From Streptomyces phaeolivaceus (lineage in GTDB: Bacteria; Actinomycetota; Actinomycetes; Streptomycetales; Streptomycetaceae), in contig NZ_CP045096.1 of NCBI RefSeq assembly GCF_009184865.1, forward strand, positions 7,130,001 to 7,194,000: a stretch of DNA of 64,000 nucleotides, in the 5' to 3' direction. Below, piece by piece: positions 35,630 through 44,137 of the stretch. The notes under the pieces were generated by a model. That model was not told where the DNA came from. It did no database searches and saw only the letters and a program-made list of their open reading frames with translations. The translations under genes and the position numbers were made by a program. Position 1 is the stretch's first letter; the number at the start of each line of letters is the position of its first letter.

Positions 35630-36592
35630 TCAGGCGGCCTCCGGGCCCCGGAAGGTCCGGCGGTAGGTCTGCGGGGTCGTGCCGAGCGACCGTACGAACT
35701 GATGGCGCAGGGCGGCGGCGGTGCCGAAGCCGGTGCGCCAGGCGATCGCGTCCACCGTCTCGTCCGTCGCCTCCAGCAACCGCTGGGCCAGCAGCACCCG
35801 TTGACGCAGGATCCAGCGGTACGGCGTGGTCCCGGTCTCCTGCTGGAAGCGGCGGGCGAACGTGCGCGGGGACATGTGCGCGCGGGCGGCGAGCTGCTCG
35901 ACGGTGACCTCCTCGTCGAGGTGCTGCTCCATCCACACGAGCACCTCGCCGACCGTGTCGCACTGCGAGCGGGGCAGCGGTCGCTCGATGTACTGGGCCT
36001 GGCCGCCGTCGCGGTGCGGCGGCACCACCATCCGCCGGGCGATCTTGTTGGCGACCTCCGGGCCCTGCTCCTTGCGGACGATGTGCAGACAGGCGTCGAT
36101 ACCGGCCGCCGTACCCGCCGAGGTGATCACCGGGTCCGCGTCCACGTACAGCACGTCCGGTTCGACGACCGCCCGTGGATACTGCCGGGCCAGCTCCTCG
36201 GCGTGCCGCCAGTGCACCGCGCACGGCCGCCCGTCCAGCAGACCGGCGGCGCCGAGCACGAACACCCCCGAGCACACGCTCAGCACCCGGGCGCCCCGGT
36301 CGGCGGCCCGGCGCAGCGCGTCCAGCAGGTCGGCCGGGTAAATCCGGTGCACATAGCTGTCACCCGCCGGTACGACCACCAGATCGGCCTCTTCGAGCCG
36401 GTCCAGGCCGTACGAGGTGGAGACGGTGAACCCGGCGTGCGTCCGCAGGGTCGGGCCCTCCGCCGACGCGACCGCGAAGTCGTACACCGGCAGGCCCTCG
36501 TCGCTGCGGTCGAGCCCGAAGACCTCGCTGACGACACCCAGCTCGAAGGGATGGACTCCGTCCAGGACGATGGCCGCGACGTTTTTCAGCAT
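35630..36592 (-). CDS. nrdS: AraC-family regulator with DJ-1/PfpI domain (NrdS)
   Basis: This 320-residue protein has an N-terminal class I glutamine-amidotransferase-like (DJ-1/PfpI) domain: DLVVVPAGDSY near residue 70 and VLSVCSGVFVLGAAGLLDG near 105, with the nucleophile-elbow cysteine. An AraC double HTH follows in the last 100 residues (VEQLAARAHMSPRTFARRF, AIAWRTGFGTAAALRHQF). In S. coelicolor the third gene of the nrdABS operon encodes an AraC-like protein, and this gene has that place and direction. A 326-bp gap containing a divergent small ORF separates it from nrdB. ATG 36592 gives the standard family N-terminus. Confidence 0.85.
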   Translation of the reverse strand: MLKNVAAIVLDGVHPFELGVVSEVFGLDRSDEGLPVYDFAVASAEGPTLRTHAGFTVSTSYGLDRLEEADLVVVPAGDSYVHRIYPADLLDALRRAADRGARVLSVCSGVFVLGAAGLLDGRPCAVHWRHAEELARQYPRAVVEPDVLYVDADPVITSAGTAAGIDACLHIVRKEQGPEVANKIARRMVVPPHRDGGQAQYIERPLPRSQCDTVGEVLVWMEQHLDEEVTVEQLAARAHMSPRTFARRFQQETGTTPYRWILRQRVLLAQRLLEATDETVDAIAWRTGFGTAAALRHQFVRSLGTTPQTYRRTFRGPEAA

Positions 36593-36685
36593 GCTGCCAG
36601 TGTGCCTCGGATGTGGCAGGAATTCGAGGGGGTGCGGCAGTCCTGCCACTGTTTGTCAGGGGCGTTCGGCGCGACAGTGGTGTCC

Positions 36686-36907
36686 ATGGATACGACACAG
36701 CTGCAAGGACTCATCGGAATGCTGGCCGTTCTCGGACTGCTCGCCCTGGTCGCGCTGCCGGCGATCATCGGCGTCGTGCACGACCGACGGATCGACCGGC
36801 AGCTCAGGGAGGCGCCGGCACGTACCGCCGCCCGGGACGGCGCCGCCCCGGAGCGGCACGTCCGCACCACCTCCGGGCACGGACACCGTGCCGCCCGAGC
36901 CGCCTGA
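36686..36907 (+). CDS. Small membrane protein inside the nrdB-nrdS gap
   Basis: This 73-residue ORF is antisense to the nrd operon. It has one strong hydrophobic helix (LIGMLAVLGLLALVALPAII, residues 9-28) followed by a basic tail rich in R/H/A. It opens with ATG-GAT-ACG, and the tail has high GC third positions. It lies divergent to nrdS, with 93 bp between the two starts, and converges on nrdB. I do not recognise a family, and the reading frame could be chance. Confidence 0.45.
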   Translation: MDTTQLQGLIGMLAVLGLLALVALPAIIGVVHDRRIDRQLREAPARTAARDGAAPERHVRTTSGHGHRAARAA

Positions 36908-36918
36908 TCCAGGGTGGC

Positions 36919-37929
36919 TCAGAAGTCCTCGTCCAGGTCGACGGTGCCCTCCACCGCCACCTGGTACGCGGACGGACGCCGCTCGAAGAAGTTGGTCAGC
37001 TCCTGGACACCCTGCAGCTCCATGAAGGAGAACGGGTTCTCCGAGCCGTAGATCGGGGCGAAGCCGAGGCGGGTGAGGCGCTGGTCGGCCACACACTCCA
37101 GGTACTGCCGCATCGACTCGGTGTTCATGCCCGGCAGACCTTCACCGCACAGGTCGCGCCCGAACTGCAGCTCGGCCTCGACGGCCTCCTTGAGCATGTC
37201 CGTGACCTGCTGCTGGAGCAGGTCGTCGAAGAGCTCCGGCTCCTCCTTGCGGACGGTGTCCACCACCTCGAAGGCGAAGGACATGTGCATCGTCTCGTCG
37301 CGGAACACCCAGTTGGTGCCCGTGGCCAGGCCGTGCAGCAGACCCCGGCTGCGGAACCAGTAGACGTACGCGAAGGCGCCGTAGAAGAACAGGCCCTCGA
37401 TGCACGCGGCGAAGCAGATCAGGTTGAGCAGGAAGCGACGGCGGTCGGCCTGGGTCCGCAGGCTCTCCAGCTTCTCGACCTCGTTGATCCACTTGAAGCA
37501 GAACTCGGCCTTCTCCCGGATGGACGGGATGCTCTCCACCGCGTCGAAGGCGGCGGCCCTGTCCTCCGGGTCGGGCAGATAGGTGTCGAGCAGCGTCAGA
37601 TAGAACTGGACGTGCACGGCCTCCTCGAAGAGCTGACGGCTCAGATACAGCCGCGCCTCGGGGGAGTTGATGTGCTTGTAGAGGGTCAGCACGAGGTTGT
37701 TCGCCACGATCGAGTCGCCCGTCGCGAAGAACGCGACCAGCCGGCCGATCATGTGCTGCTCTCCCTCGGAGAGCTTCGCCAGGTCGGCGATGTCCGAGTG
37801 GAGGTCGACCTCCTCGACGGTCCAGGTGTTCTTGATCGCGTCCCGGTAGCGCTCGTAGAAGTCCGGGTAGCGCATCGGGCGGAGAGTCAGCTCGAAGCCG
37901 GGGTCGAGCAGGTTCTGGTTGCTGGGCAT
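36919..37929 (-). CDS. nrdB: Class Ia ribonucleotide reductase, beta subunit
   Basis: This 336-residue protein holds the di-iron tyrosyl-radical cofactor. Ligand sets are D72 (ATGDSIV), E103 and H106 in FEEAVHVQFY, and the second set in CIEGLFFYGAF and FRDETMHMSF. Y110, seven residues after E103, matches the radical tyrosine spacing of E. coli NrdB (E115-H118-Y122), so this is a canonical Tyr enzyme. It starts one base inside the nrdA stop (TAATG), so the two subunits are translationally coupled. The C-terminus (VEGTVDLDEDF) is the acidic tail that docks in NrdA. Confidence 0.95.
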   Translation of the reverse strand: MPSNQNLLDPGFELTLRPMRYPDFYERYRDAIKNTWTVEEVDLHSDIADLAKLSEGEQHMIGRLVAFFATGDSIVANNLVLTLYKHINSPEARLYLSRQLFEEAVHVQFYLTLLDTYLPDPEDRAAAFDAVESIPSIREKAEFCFKWINEVEKLESLRTQADRRRFLLNLICFAACIEGLFFYGAFAYVYWFRSRGLLHGLATGTNWVFRDETMHMSFAFEVVDTVRKEEPELFDDLLQQQVTDMLKEAVEAELQFGRDLCGEGLPGMNTESMRQYLECVADQRLTRLGFAPIYGSENPFSFMELQGVQELTNFFERRPSAYQVAVEGTVDLDEDF

Positions 37930-40340
37930 TACTGGCAGGCCTCGCAGGACTCGGGGTTCTCAAGGGAGCAGGCGACCGCATCCGGGTCGGCCGACTGCTG
38001 GACGGGGATGGTCTTCTCGGGCTGGGCCGAGGTCTGCTCCCGGGCCCGGCCCTGGGCCGCGCGGGCGATCCGGGTCGCCGGGCGGGAACGCAGGTAGTAG
38101 GTGGTCTTCAGACCCGACTTCCAGGCGTACGAGTACATCGAGGAGAGCTTGCCGATGGTCGGCGTCTCCAGGAACAGGTTCAGCGACTGGGCCTGGTCCA
38201 GATACGGGGTGCGCGCGGCGGCCATGTCGATCAGGCCGCGCTGCGGGATCTCCCAGGCCGTGCGGTACAGGTCGCGGACGTCCTGCGGCACCCAGGTGAA
38301 GCCCTGCACCGAGCCGTTGGACTCGCGCAGCGCCTCCCGGGTCTGCGCGTCCCACACCCCGAGCTGCTTCAACTCGGCCACCAGGTACGAGTTGACCTGG
38401 AGGAACTCGCCGGACAGCGTCTCGCGCTTGAACAGGTTGGACACCTGCGGCTCGATGCACTCGTACACACCGGCGATCGAGGCGATGGTGGCCGTCGGCG
38501 CGATGGCGAGGAGCAGGGAGTTGCGCATGCCCGTGGTCGCGACACGCTCGCGCAGGGCCGCCCAGCGCTCCGGCCAGGTGAACTCGACGCCGTAGTGGTC
38601 GGGGTGCAGCACCCCGCGGGCCGTACGGGTCTTCTCCCAGGCCGGCAGCGGGCCGTTGCGCTCGGCGAGGTCGGCGGAGGCCTCGTACGCGGCGAGCATG
38701 ATCCGCTCGGCGATCCGCGTGGACAGCGCCTTCGCCTCGGGGGAGTCGAAGGGCAGACGCAGCTGGAAGAAGACGTCCTGGAGGCCCATCGCGCCGAGGC
38801 CGACCGGCCGCCACTTGGCGTTGGAGCGGCCCGCCTGCTCGGTCGGGTAGAAGTTGATGTCGACGACGCGGTCGAGGAAGGTGACGGCGGTACGGACGGT
38901 CTCGTCCAGCCGCTCCCAGTCCAGGTCGCCCGTCGTCAGGTCGACGAAGGCACCCAGGTTCACCGAGCCCAGGTTGCAGACCGCGGTCTCCCCGTCGTCC
39001 GTGACCTCCAGGATCTCCGTGCAGAGGTTGGAGGAGTGGACGACATGGCCCGGCTCGGCCGTCTGGTTGGCCGTGCGGTTGGCCGCGTCCTTGAAGGTCA
39101 TCCAGCCGTTGCCGGTCTGTGCGAGGGTGCGCATCATGCGGCCGTACAGCTCGCGGGCCGGGATGGTCTTCTTCGCCAGGCCGTCGCCCTCCGCCTTGCG
39201 GTACGCGGCGTCGAACTCCGCGCCCCACAGGTCGACCAGCTCGGGCACGTCGGACGGGGAGAACAGCGACCACGGCTCGTCGGCGTTCACCCGGCGCATG
39301 AACTCGTCCGGGATCCAGTGCGCCAGGTTCAGATTGTGCGTACGCCGGGCGTCCTCACCGGTGTTGTCGCGCAGCTCCAGGAACTCCTCGATGTCGGAGT
39401 GCCAGGTCTCCAGGTAGACCGCGGCTGCGCCCTTGCGCCGCCCGCCCTGGTTCACCGCGGCGACCGAGGCGTCCAGTGTCTTCAGGAACGGCACGATGCC
39501 GTTGGAGTGCCCGTTGGTGCCCCGGATCAGCGAACCGCGCGAGCGGATACGGGAGTACGACAGACCGATGCCGCCGGCGTGCTTCGAGAGGCGGGCCACC
39601 TGGTGGTAGCGGTCGTAGATGGAGTCCAGCTCGTCCAGCGGGGAGTCGAGGAGGTAGCAGGACGACATCTGGGGGTGTCGCGTACCGGAGTTGAAGAGGG
39701 TGGGGGAGGAGGGGAGGTAGTCGAGGCGGCTCATGAGCCGGTAGAGCGCGGCGACCTCGTCCATGGCGCGCGGGGTCTCGTCCTCGGCGAGGCCGGCGGC
39801 GACGCGCAGCATGAAGTGCTGGGGCGTCTCGATGACCTTGCGGGTGATCGGGTGCCGGAGCAGATAGCGGCTGTGCAGGGTGCGCAGACCGAAGTAGCCG
39901 AAGCGGTCGTCGCCCGCCGGGTCGATCAGGGTGTCGAGACGCCCGGCGTGCGCCTGGGCGAACTCCGCGGTGCGGTCGGCGACCAGACCCTCCCGCCGGC
40001 CCACCGTGATGGACTCGGTGAACGTCGTGACGCCCTGCGAGGCGGCCTCGGCGCGGATGCCGATGGCCAGCAGTCGGGCGGCCAGCTTCGAGTAGGCGGG
40101 GTCCTCGGAGATGAGGCCCGCGGCGGCCTCGGTGGCCAGCTCGCGCAGCTCCGCCTCGTCGGCCCGCGCCGACCGGCCGCGCAGGGCGGCGGCGGCGACC
40201 CGGCCGGGGTCGGCGTCGGGGAGGTCGACGGTCAGCTCGGTCAGGGTCCGCAGCAACGCGGTACCGGGACCGTCGGTCTCCGTCGCCGGGGTGGCTGAAG
40301 CCGGTTCGGCTGAAACCGGGTCGGCTGGCGCGATGGTCAC
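37929..40340 (-). CDS. nrdA: Class Ia ribonucleotide reductase, alpha subunit
   Basis: This 803-residue protein reduces ribonucleoside diphosphates. Active-site motifs are MSSCYLLDSP (redox Cys), the radical-site loop SSNLCTEILEV (N-x-C-x-E), AVCNLGSVNLG (second redox Cys), the radical-transfer tyrosines in TTYYLRSRP, and a C-terminal CEACQ pair for thioredoxin. The first 90 residues lack the VxKRDG-type ATP-cone start and keep only a cone-like end (EAAAGLISEDPAYSKLAARL), so allosteric dATP inhibition may be altered. The GTG at 40340 follows GAGGGAGAG. Expression should be controlled by NrdR and by a B12 riboswitch in its leader. Confidence 0.95.
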   Translation of the reverse strand: MTIAPADPVSAEPASATPATETDGPGTALLRTLTELTVDLPDADPGRVAAAALRGRSARADEAELRELATEAAAGLISEDPAYSKLAARLLAIGIRAEAASQGVTTFTESITVGRREGLVADRTAEFAQAHAGRLDTLIDPAGDDRFGYFGLRTLHSRYLLRHPITRKVIETPQHFMLRVAAGLAEDETPRAMDEVAALYRLMSRLDYLPSSPTLFNSGTRHPQMSSCYLLDSPLDELDSIYDRYHQVARLSKHAGGIGLSYSRIRSRGSLIRGTNGHSNGIVPFLKTLDASVAAVNQGGRRKGAAAVYLETWHSDIEEFLELRDNTGEDARRTHNLNLAHWIPDEFMRRVNADEPWSLFSPSDVPELVDLWGAEFDAAYRKAEGDGLAKKTIPARELYGRMMRTLAQTGNGWMTFKDAANRTANQTAEPGHVVHSSNLCTEILEVTDDGETAVCNLGSVNLGAFVDLTTGDLDWERLDETVRTAVTFLDRVVDINFYPTEQAGRSNAKWRPVGLGAMGLQDVFFQLRLPFDSPEAKALSTRIAERIMLAAYEASADLAERNGPLPAWEKTRTARGVLHPDHYGVEFTWPERWAALRERVATTGMRNSLLLAIAPTATIASIAGVYECIEPQVSNLFKRETLSGEFLQVNSYLVAELKQLGVWDAQTREALRESNGSVQGFTWVPQDVRDLYRTAWEIPQRGLIDMAAARTPYLDQAQSLNLFLETPTIGKLSSMYSYAWKSGLKTTYYLRSRPATRIARAAQGRAREQTSAQPEKTIPVQQSADPDAVACSLENPESCEACQ

Positions 40341-40474
40341 GTGGGGCTCTCCCTCGCTCGGCAAGGGGCCTTGCGGAGGGCAGGCGGCAGCACACGAGCG
40401 CACGGCGGCGTCGCGTCCACCGGCCCATTCCACGAGGCCCGGACGTCAGGCACCCGGACCGGTCGGCCGGGCGC

Positions 40475-40590
40475 GCTGTCGGCAGGTGTTCGGACTGAAC
40501 AGGCGTGCGCAAATGGAGAGGTACGCACGCGAGTACACCGTTGCGGGACAGTTCCGGATTCGCACCGGATTCCCCTGCGGCGACAGCGAG
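40475..40590 (-). promoter_or_regulatory. Cobalamin (B12) riboswitch of nrdABS
   Basis: On the minus strand the leader carries the conserved cobalamin core GGTGCGAATCC (40569-40559), then GTCCCGCAACGGTG. The B12 box AGTCCGAACACCTGCC lies at 40496-40481. All match the class. A published riboswitch controls nrdABS in S. coelicolor, turning off the oxygen-dependent enzyme when B12 feeds the class II enzyme. About 135 bp of expression platform follows before the GTG. Confidence 0.92.
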
Positions 40591-40597
40591 CATGAGC

Positions 40598-40642
40598 ATA
40601 CATCTAGTGCCGGGGCGCGGTGTCACCCCCACATGTTGTGTC
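40598..40642 (-). promoter_or_regulatory. nrdR box: Pair of NrdR boxes upstream of nrdA
   Basis: Two AT-richer elements, CCACATGTTGTGTC (40629-40642) and ATACATCTAGTGCC (40598-40611), have their centres 31 bp (three turns) apart. This is the arrangement NrdR binds at class Ia promoters. The transcription start probably lies just downstream near 40590. Confidence 0.7.
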
Positions 40643-40662
40643 GCAATCGACTTCGCAGGGTG

Positions 40663-41169
40663 TCAGAGCGTCAACTCATAGGTGATCAGCGTGAGGTCGA
40701 GGAGGTCGGGGAAGGGGTTCCAGTCGCGCTCCGGTGTGCGGGTGAAGCCCAGGCGTTCGTAGACGCGGTGGGCCGCGTGCATGCTCCGTTGGGTCGACAG
40801 CACGACGCGCGCACAGCCCTCCACGGTCCGGGCCCGCTCCAGACAGGCCCGCACGAGGGCCTCGCCGACACCCCGGCCGCGCGCCGACGGGGCGACCGCG
40901 AGCATCCGTATCTCGGCCTCTCCTGTACGGGCGATGTCGGCCATGGGGCCGCCCGCCGGGACGAAGGTCACACCGCCGAGCACCCGGTCGTCCGCCACGG
41001 CCACGAGCACATCGGCCGCCGCCGCCCGCTTCGCGACGTCCCGCAGCTCACCGAGGTACGCGTCGCTCTCCCCGAAGTCCAGCAGTCCGTCGCCGAGGTA
41101 GGCCTGCGCGGTGATCTCGCCGAGGGCGGCGTACTCGTCGGGAGCCGCTCGCCTGATCGTGATGTCCAT
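40663..41169 (-). CDS. GNAT-family N-acetyltransferase
   Basis: This 168-residue protein has the GNAT acetyl-CoA loop: IRMLAVAPSARGRGVGEALV (residues 87-106), with the R/QxxGxG/A signature, followed by YERLGFTRTPERDWNP, typical of the last helix-strand. It would acetylate a small amine or protein N-terminus; the acceptor is unknown. It lies directly upstream of nrdA on the same strand, ending 21 bp before the NrdR box. It is therefore probably a separate transcript. Confidence 0.85.
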   Translation of the reverse strand: MDITIRRAAPDEYAALGEITAQAYLGDGLLDFGESDAYLGELRDVAKRAAAADVLVAVADDRVLGGVTFVPAGGPMADIARTGEAEIRMLAVAPSARGRGVGEALVRACLERARTVEGCARVVLSTQRSMHAAHRVYERLGFTRTPERDWNPFPDLLDLTLITYELTL

Positions 41170-41251
41170 GCGTCGCAGTCTGCATCAGGGGCGACTTCAC
41201 GTGACCGGGGTTTTCCACAGGCGCCGTCGTTCATCGGATGATCGGCCCGAG

Positions 41252-41314
41252 TGGGCCGGGACAGGGCAGGGGGCGGGACAGAGCAGGGTGGGGTGGGGCG
41301 GGGTGGGGCAGGGC
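41252..41314 (+). repeat. G-run tract (possible G-quadruplex)
   Basis: About ten runs of three or more G within 63 bp, separated by 1-5 other bases (GGGTGGGGTGGGGCGGGG core), lie just past the nucleoside hydrolase stop. The rest of 41170-41316 shows no gene. Confidence 0.65.
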
Positions 41315-41316
41315 GT

Positions 41317-42306
41317 TCAGGTCGTCGTCGGCCATCGCGGCAGCGTCGCCACGAAGTCCTGGCTGAAGTCGCGGGTGCCCGGACCCAGGGCGACACGGCC
41401 GGTGGTGCGGAGGCGGGCCGTCAGGGCGGGGGACTCGGGGTAGTGGACGCGCCCGGCGGCGGCCGGTACGAACACGGTCTGGCCGCGCGTGAGTTCGCTC
41501 GCGCACTCCACGACGACGGCCCCGTCGGCGGCCTTGACGAACGCCTCGTCGCCGCAGACGCCCACGGCCAGCGGATCGTGCAGCGGGCAGGTGCCGTCGC
41601 CGCCGTGCCGGGTGTAGGCGTCCATGTACGTGCGCATCAGCCGGGCGGCCAGCGCCGTGCCCGGACCCGCGGCCTCCAGCGCGGCGAGGTCGGCGGGGCG
41701 GAAGAGCCAGCGGTGCGAGGCGTCCAGGTCGACCATGGTGAACGGGATGCCGGAGGAGAGCACGATCTCGGCGGCGTCCGGGTCGGCCCAGATGTTGAAC
41801 TCGGCGACGGGGGTGATGTTGCCGGGGACCTGGGCGGCGCCGCCCATGAACACGAACCTGTGGACGCGGCGGGCGAATTGGGGGTCCTCCAGCAGGGCGA
41901 TGGCCACGTTCGTGAGCGGGCCGGTGGCGCACACCGTCAGCTCGCCCTCGTACTCCCGGGAGAGGCGCAGCAGGGTCTGCGCGGACGACGCCGTGGGGTG
42001 CGGGGCCGTCGAGTCGGGGAGGGCCTCGTCGCCCAGGCCTGCCGGGCCGTGGAAGGCGGATGCCTCGCGGTAGGGGAGGCGGGAGAGGGGGCGGCCGGCG
42101 CCTCTGTGCACGGGGATGTCGGTGTCTATGCGGAGGGCTCTCGCCAGGGCGCGGGCGTTGGTGTACGTCCCCTCGGCGGGGAGGTTGCCCCCGACCGAGG
42201 TGTACGCCTTGAGGTCCCACAGACCGGTGCCCAGGAGGTACTGGAGGGCTACGGCGTCGTCTATGCCGGGGTCGCTGTCGAGGACGATCGGTGCGCGAGC
42301 GGTCAC
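41317..42306 (-). CDS. Inosine/uridine-preferring nucleoside hydrolase
   Basis: This 329-residue protein begins APIVLDSDPGIDDAVALQYL, the DxDxxxDD calcium site of the nucleoside hydrolase family. NIWADPDAAEIVLSSGIPFT near residue 165 and CPLHDPLAVG near 240 complete the active site, including the catalytic-region histidine and a calcium-binding aspartate. It would cleave ribonucleosides to base and ribose in salvage. It starts at GTG 42306. A large composite palindrome lies immediately upstream. Base specificity cannot be read from sequence. Confidence 0.92.
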   Translation of the reverse strand: MTARAPIVLDSDPGIDDAVALQYLLGTGLWDLKAYTSVGGNLPAEGTYTNARALARALRIDTDIPVHRGAGRPLSRLPYREASAFHGPAGLGDEALPDSTAPHPTASSAQTLLRLSREYEGELTVCATGPLTNVAIALLEDPQFARRVHRFVFMGGAAQVPGNITPVAEFNIWADPDAAEIVLSSGIPFTMVDLDASHRWLFRPADLAALEAAGPGTALAARLMRTYMDAYTRHGGDGTCPLHDPLAVGVCGDEAFVKAADGAVVVECASELTRGQTVFVPAAAGRVHYPESPALTARLRTTGRVALGPGTRDFSQDFVATLPRWPTTT

Positions 42307-42321
42307 CGGTTCAGCGTAGTC

Positions 42322-42501
42322 GGGGTGCGTTGCCGGGTGCGGGTCCGGTGGGGCTTCTCGCGCGGTTCCCCGCGCCCCCGAAGAGCCGGGGCTGCGCCCC
42401 GTGCTCTTCGGGCCGAAAAAGCAGGGCGCAGCCCCGCTTTTTCAGGGGCGCGGGGAACCGCGCGACCAGCCCCCACTCACCCGCACCCGACAACGCACCC
42501 C
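42322..42501. repeat. 180-bp composite palindrome built from family A repeats
   Basis: The outer arms (42322-42380 and 42445-42501) are inverted copies with few mismatches. They contain GGGTGCGTTGCCGGGTGCGG and CGCGCGGTTCCCCGCGCCCC. The centre holds two further hairpins (CGAAGAGC...GCTCTTCG; GCAGGGCGCAGCCCCGC region). The block fills the whole gap between the symporter stop and the nucleoside hydrolase start. Confidence 0.8.
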
Positions 42502-42508
42502 CCGGCTC

Positions 42509-44137
42509 CTAGTGACTCGCCCCCGCCGTCGCCGGTGGCAGGTCCGTGCGGACGCCCGGGTCGCCCGCGTCGGCCGTGTAGTCCTCGGGGCGGGTCTCGT
42601 CGATACCGTCGGGGACCTTCGCGGCGCGGAGGACGAAGGTGAGGACGACGGTGACCACGGCGTTGAGGACGAACGCGGTCAGGCCGATGTAGCCGATCTC
42701 GCCGATGCCGGGGATCTCCGCCGAGGAGCCGCCGAAGTGCTTCTGCGTCGGTGAGGCCACCCCGTACGCGGCGATCGTCCCGTACAGCATGCCGACCGCC
42801 CAGCCCGCGAGGAGCGCCCAGCGGTGGCACCAGCGGGTGAACAGGCCGCCGACCAGGGCCGGGAAGGTCTGCAGGATCCAGATGCCGCCCAGGAGCTGGA
42901 AGTTGATGGCGACCGTCTTGTCCATGGTGAGGACGAAGGCCAGCGCGCCCACCTTCACCAGCAGGGACACCAGCTTGGAGACCTTGGTCTCCTGCGCGGG
43001 CGTGGCGTCCGGCTTGATGAAGTCCTTGTAGATGTTGCGGGTGAACAGGTTCGCCGCCGCGATGGACATGATCGCCGCCGGCACCAGCGCGCCGATGCCG
43101 ATGGCCGCGAAGGCGACGCCCGCGAACCAGTCCGGGAACATCGTCTCGAACAGCTGTGGGATCGCCAACTGGCCGTTCTGCACCTGGATCCCGGCCGCGA
43201 TCGCCATGAAGCCCAGCAGTGCCAGCAGGCCCAGCATGAGGGAGTACAGGGGGAGGATCGTGGTGTTGCGGCGGATCACCTCGCGGCTCCGGGACGACAG
43301 CGTCGCCGTGATGGAGTGCGGGTACATGAAGAGCGCCAGCGCCGAGCCGAGGGCCAGCGTCGCGTACGTCCACTGGTTGGCGTCACCGGGGACGAGGGAG
43401 CCGCGCGGCTTGTCCGTCGCCGGGTTGGTCTGGCCGTACGCCTCGCCCGCCTTGGCGAAGATGTCGTCGAAGCCGCCGAGCTTGATCGGGATGTAGATGA
43501 TCGCCACCGCGATGACGAGGTAGATCAGCGTGTCCTTCACGAACGCGATCAGCGCGGGCGCCCGCAGGCCGGAGGAGTAGGTGTAGGCCGCCAGCACGCC
43601 GAACGCGATCAGCAGCGGCAGGTCCTTGATGAACCAGTTGGTGTCCTCGCCGCCGCCCACGCCCATCACGTCCAGCACGGCCTGGATGCCGACGAGTTGG
43701 AGGGCGATGTAGGGCATCGTCGCGAGGATGCCGGTCAGGGCGACCGCCAGCGACAGGCCCTTCGAGCCGAAGCGGCCCCGCACGAAGTCCGAGGTCGTCA
43801 CATAGCCGTGCTTGTGCGAGACCGACCACAGGCGGGGCAGGAACGTGAAGATCAGCGGGTAGACGAGGATCGTGTACGGCACCGCGAAGAACCCGGCCGC
43901 GCCCGCCGCGTAGATCGCCGCGGGGACGGCGACGAAGGTGTACGCCGTGTAGAGGTCACCGCCGAGCAGGAACCAGGTGACCCAGGTGCCGAACGACCGG
44001 CCGCCGAGGCCCCATTCGTCGAGGCTGTTCTCGTTCTCGGCCTTGCGCCAGCGCGCGGCCAGGAAGCCCATGACCGTGACGGCCAGGAAGAAGAAGATGA
44101 AGACGGCGAGTGCCACGCCGTTCACGCCGTCCTTCAC
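42509..44137 (-). CDS. Sodium:solute symporter, monocarboxylate (MctC-like) type
   Basis: This 542-residue SSS-family transporter has about 13 membrane segments. FGTWVTWFLLGGDLYTAYTF near residue 48 and ATMPYIALQLVGIQAVLDV near 145 resemble the Corynebacterium MctC group that takes up acetate, propionate and pyruvate with sodium or protons. Other SSS substrates remain possible. It starts at GTG 44137, overlapping the stop of a small DUF3311 protein (GTGA), a standard pairing. The cluster next to CstA suggests an organic-acid uptake block. Confidence 0.88.
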   Translation of the reverse strand: MKDGVNGVALAVFIFFFLAVTVMGFLAARWRKAENENSLDEWGLGGRSFGTWVTWFLLGGDLYTAYTFVAVPAAIYAAGAAGFFAVPYTILVYPLIFTFLPRLWSVSHKHGYVTTSDFVRGRFGSKGLSLAVALTGILATMPYIALQLVGIQAVLDVMGVGGGEDTNWFIKDLPLLIAFGVLAAYTYSSGLRAPALIAFVKDTLIYLVIAVAIIYIPIKLGGFDDIFAKAGEAYGQTNPATDKPRGSLVPGDANQWTYATLALGSALALFMYPHSITATLSSRSREVIRRNTTILPLYSLMLGLLALLGFMAIAAGIQVQNGQLAIPQLFETMFPDWFAGVAFAAIGIGALVPAAIMSIAAANLFTRNIYKDFIKPDATPAQETKVSKLVSLLVKVGALAFVLTMDKTVAINFQLLGGIWILQTFPALVGGLFTRWCHRWALLAGWAVGMLYGTIAAYGVASPTQKHFGGSSAEIPGIGEIGYIGLTAFVLNAVVTVVLTFVLRAAKVPDGIDETRPEDYTADAGDPGVRTDLPPATAGASH

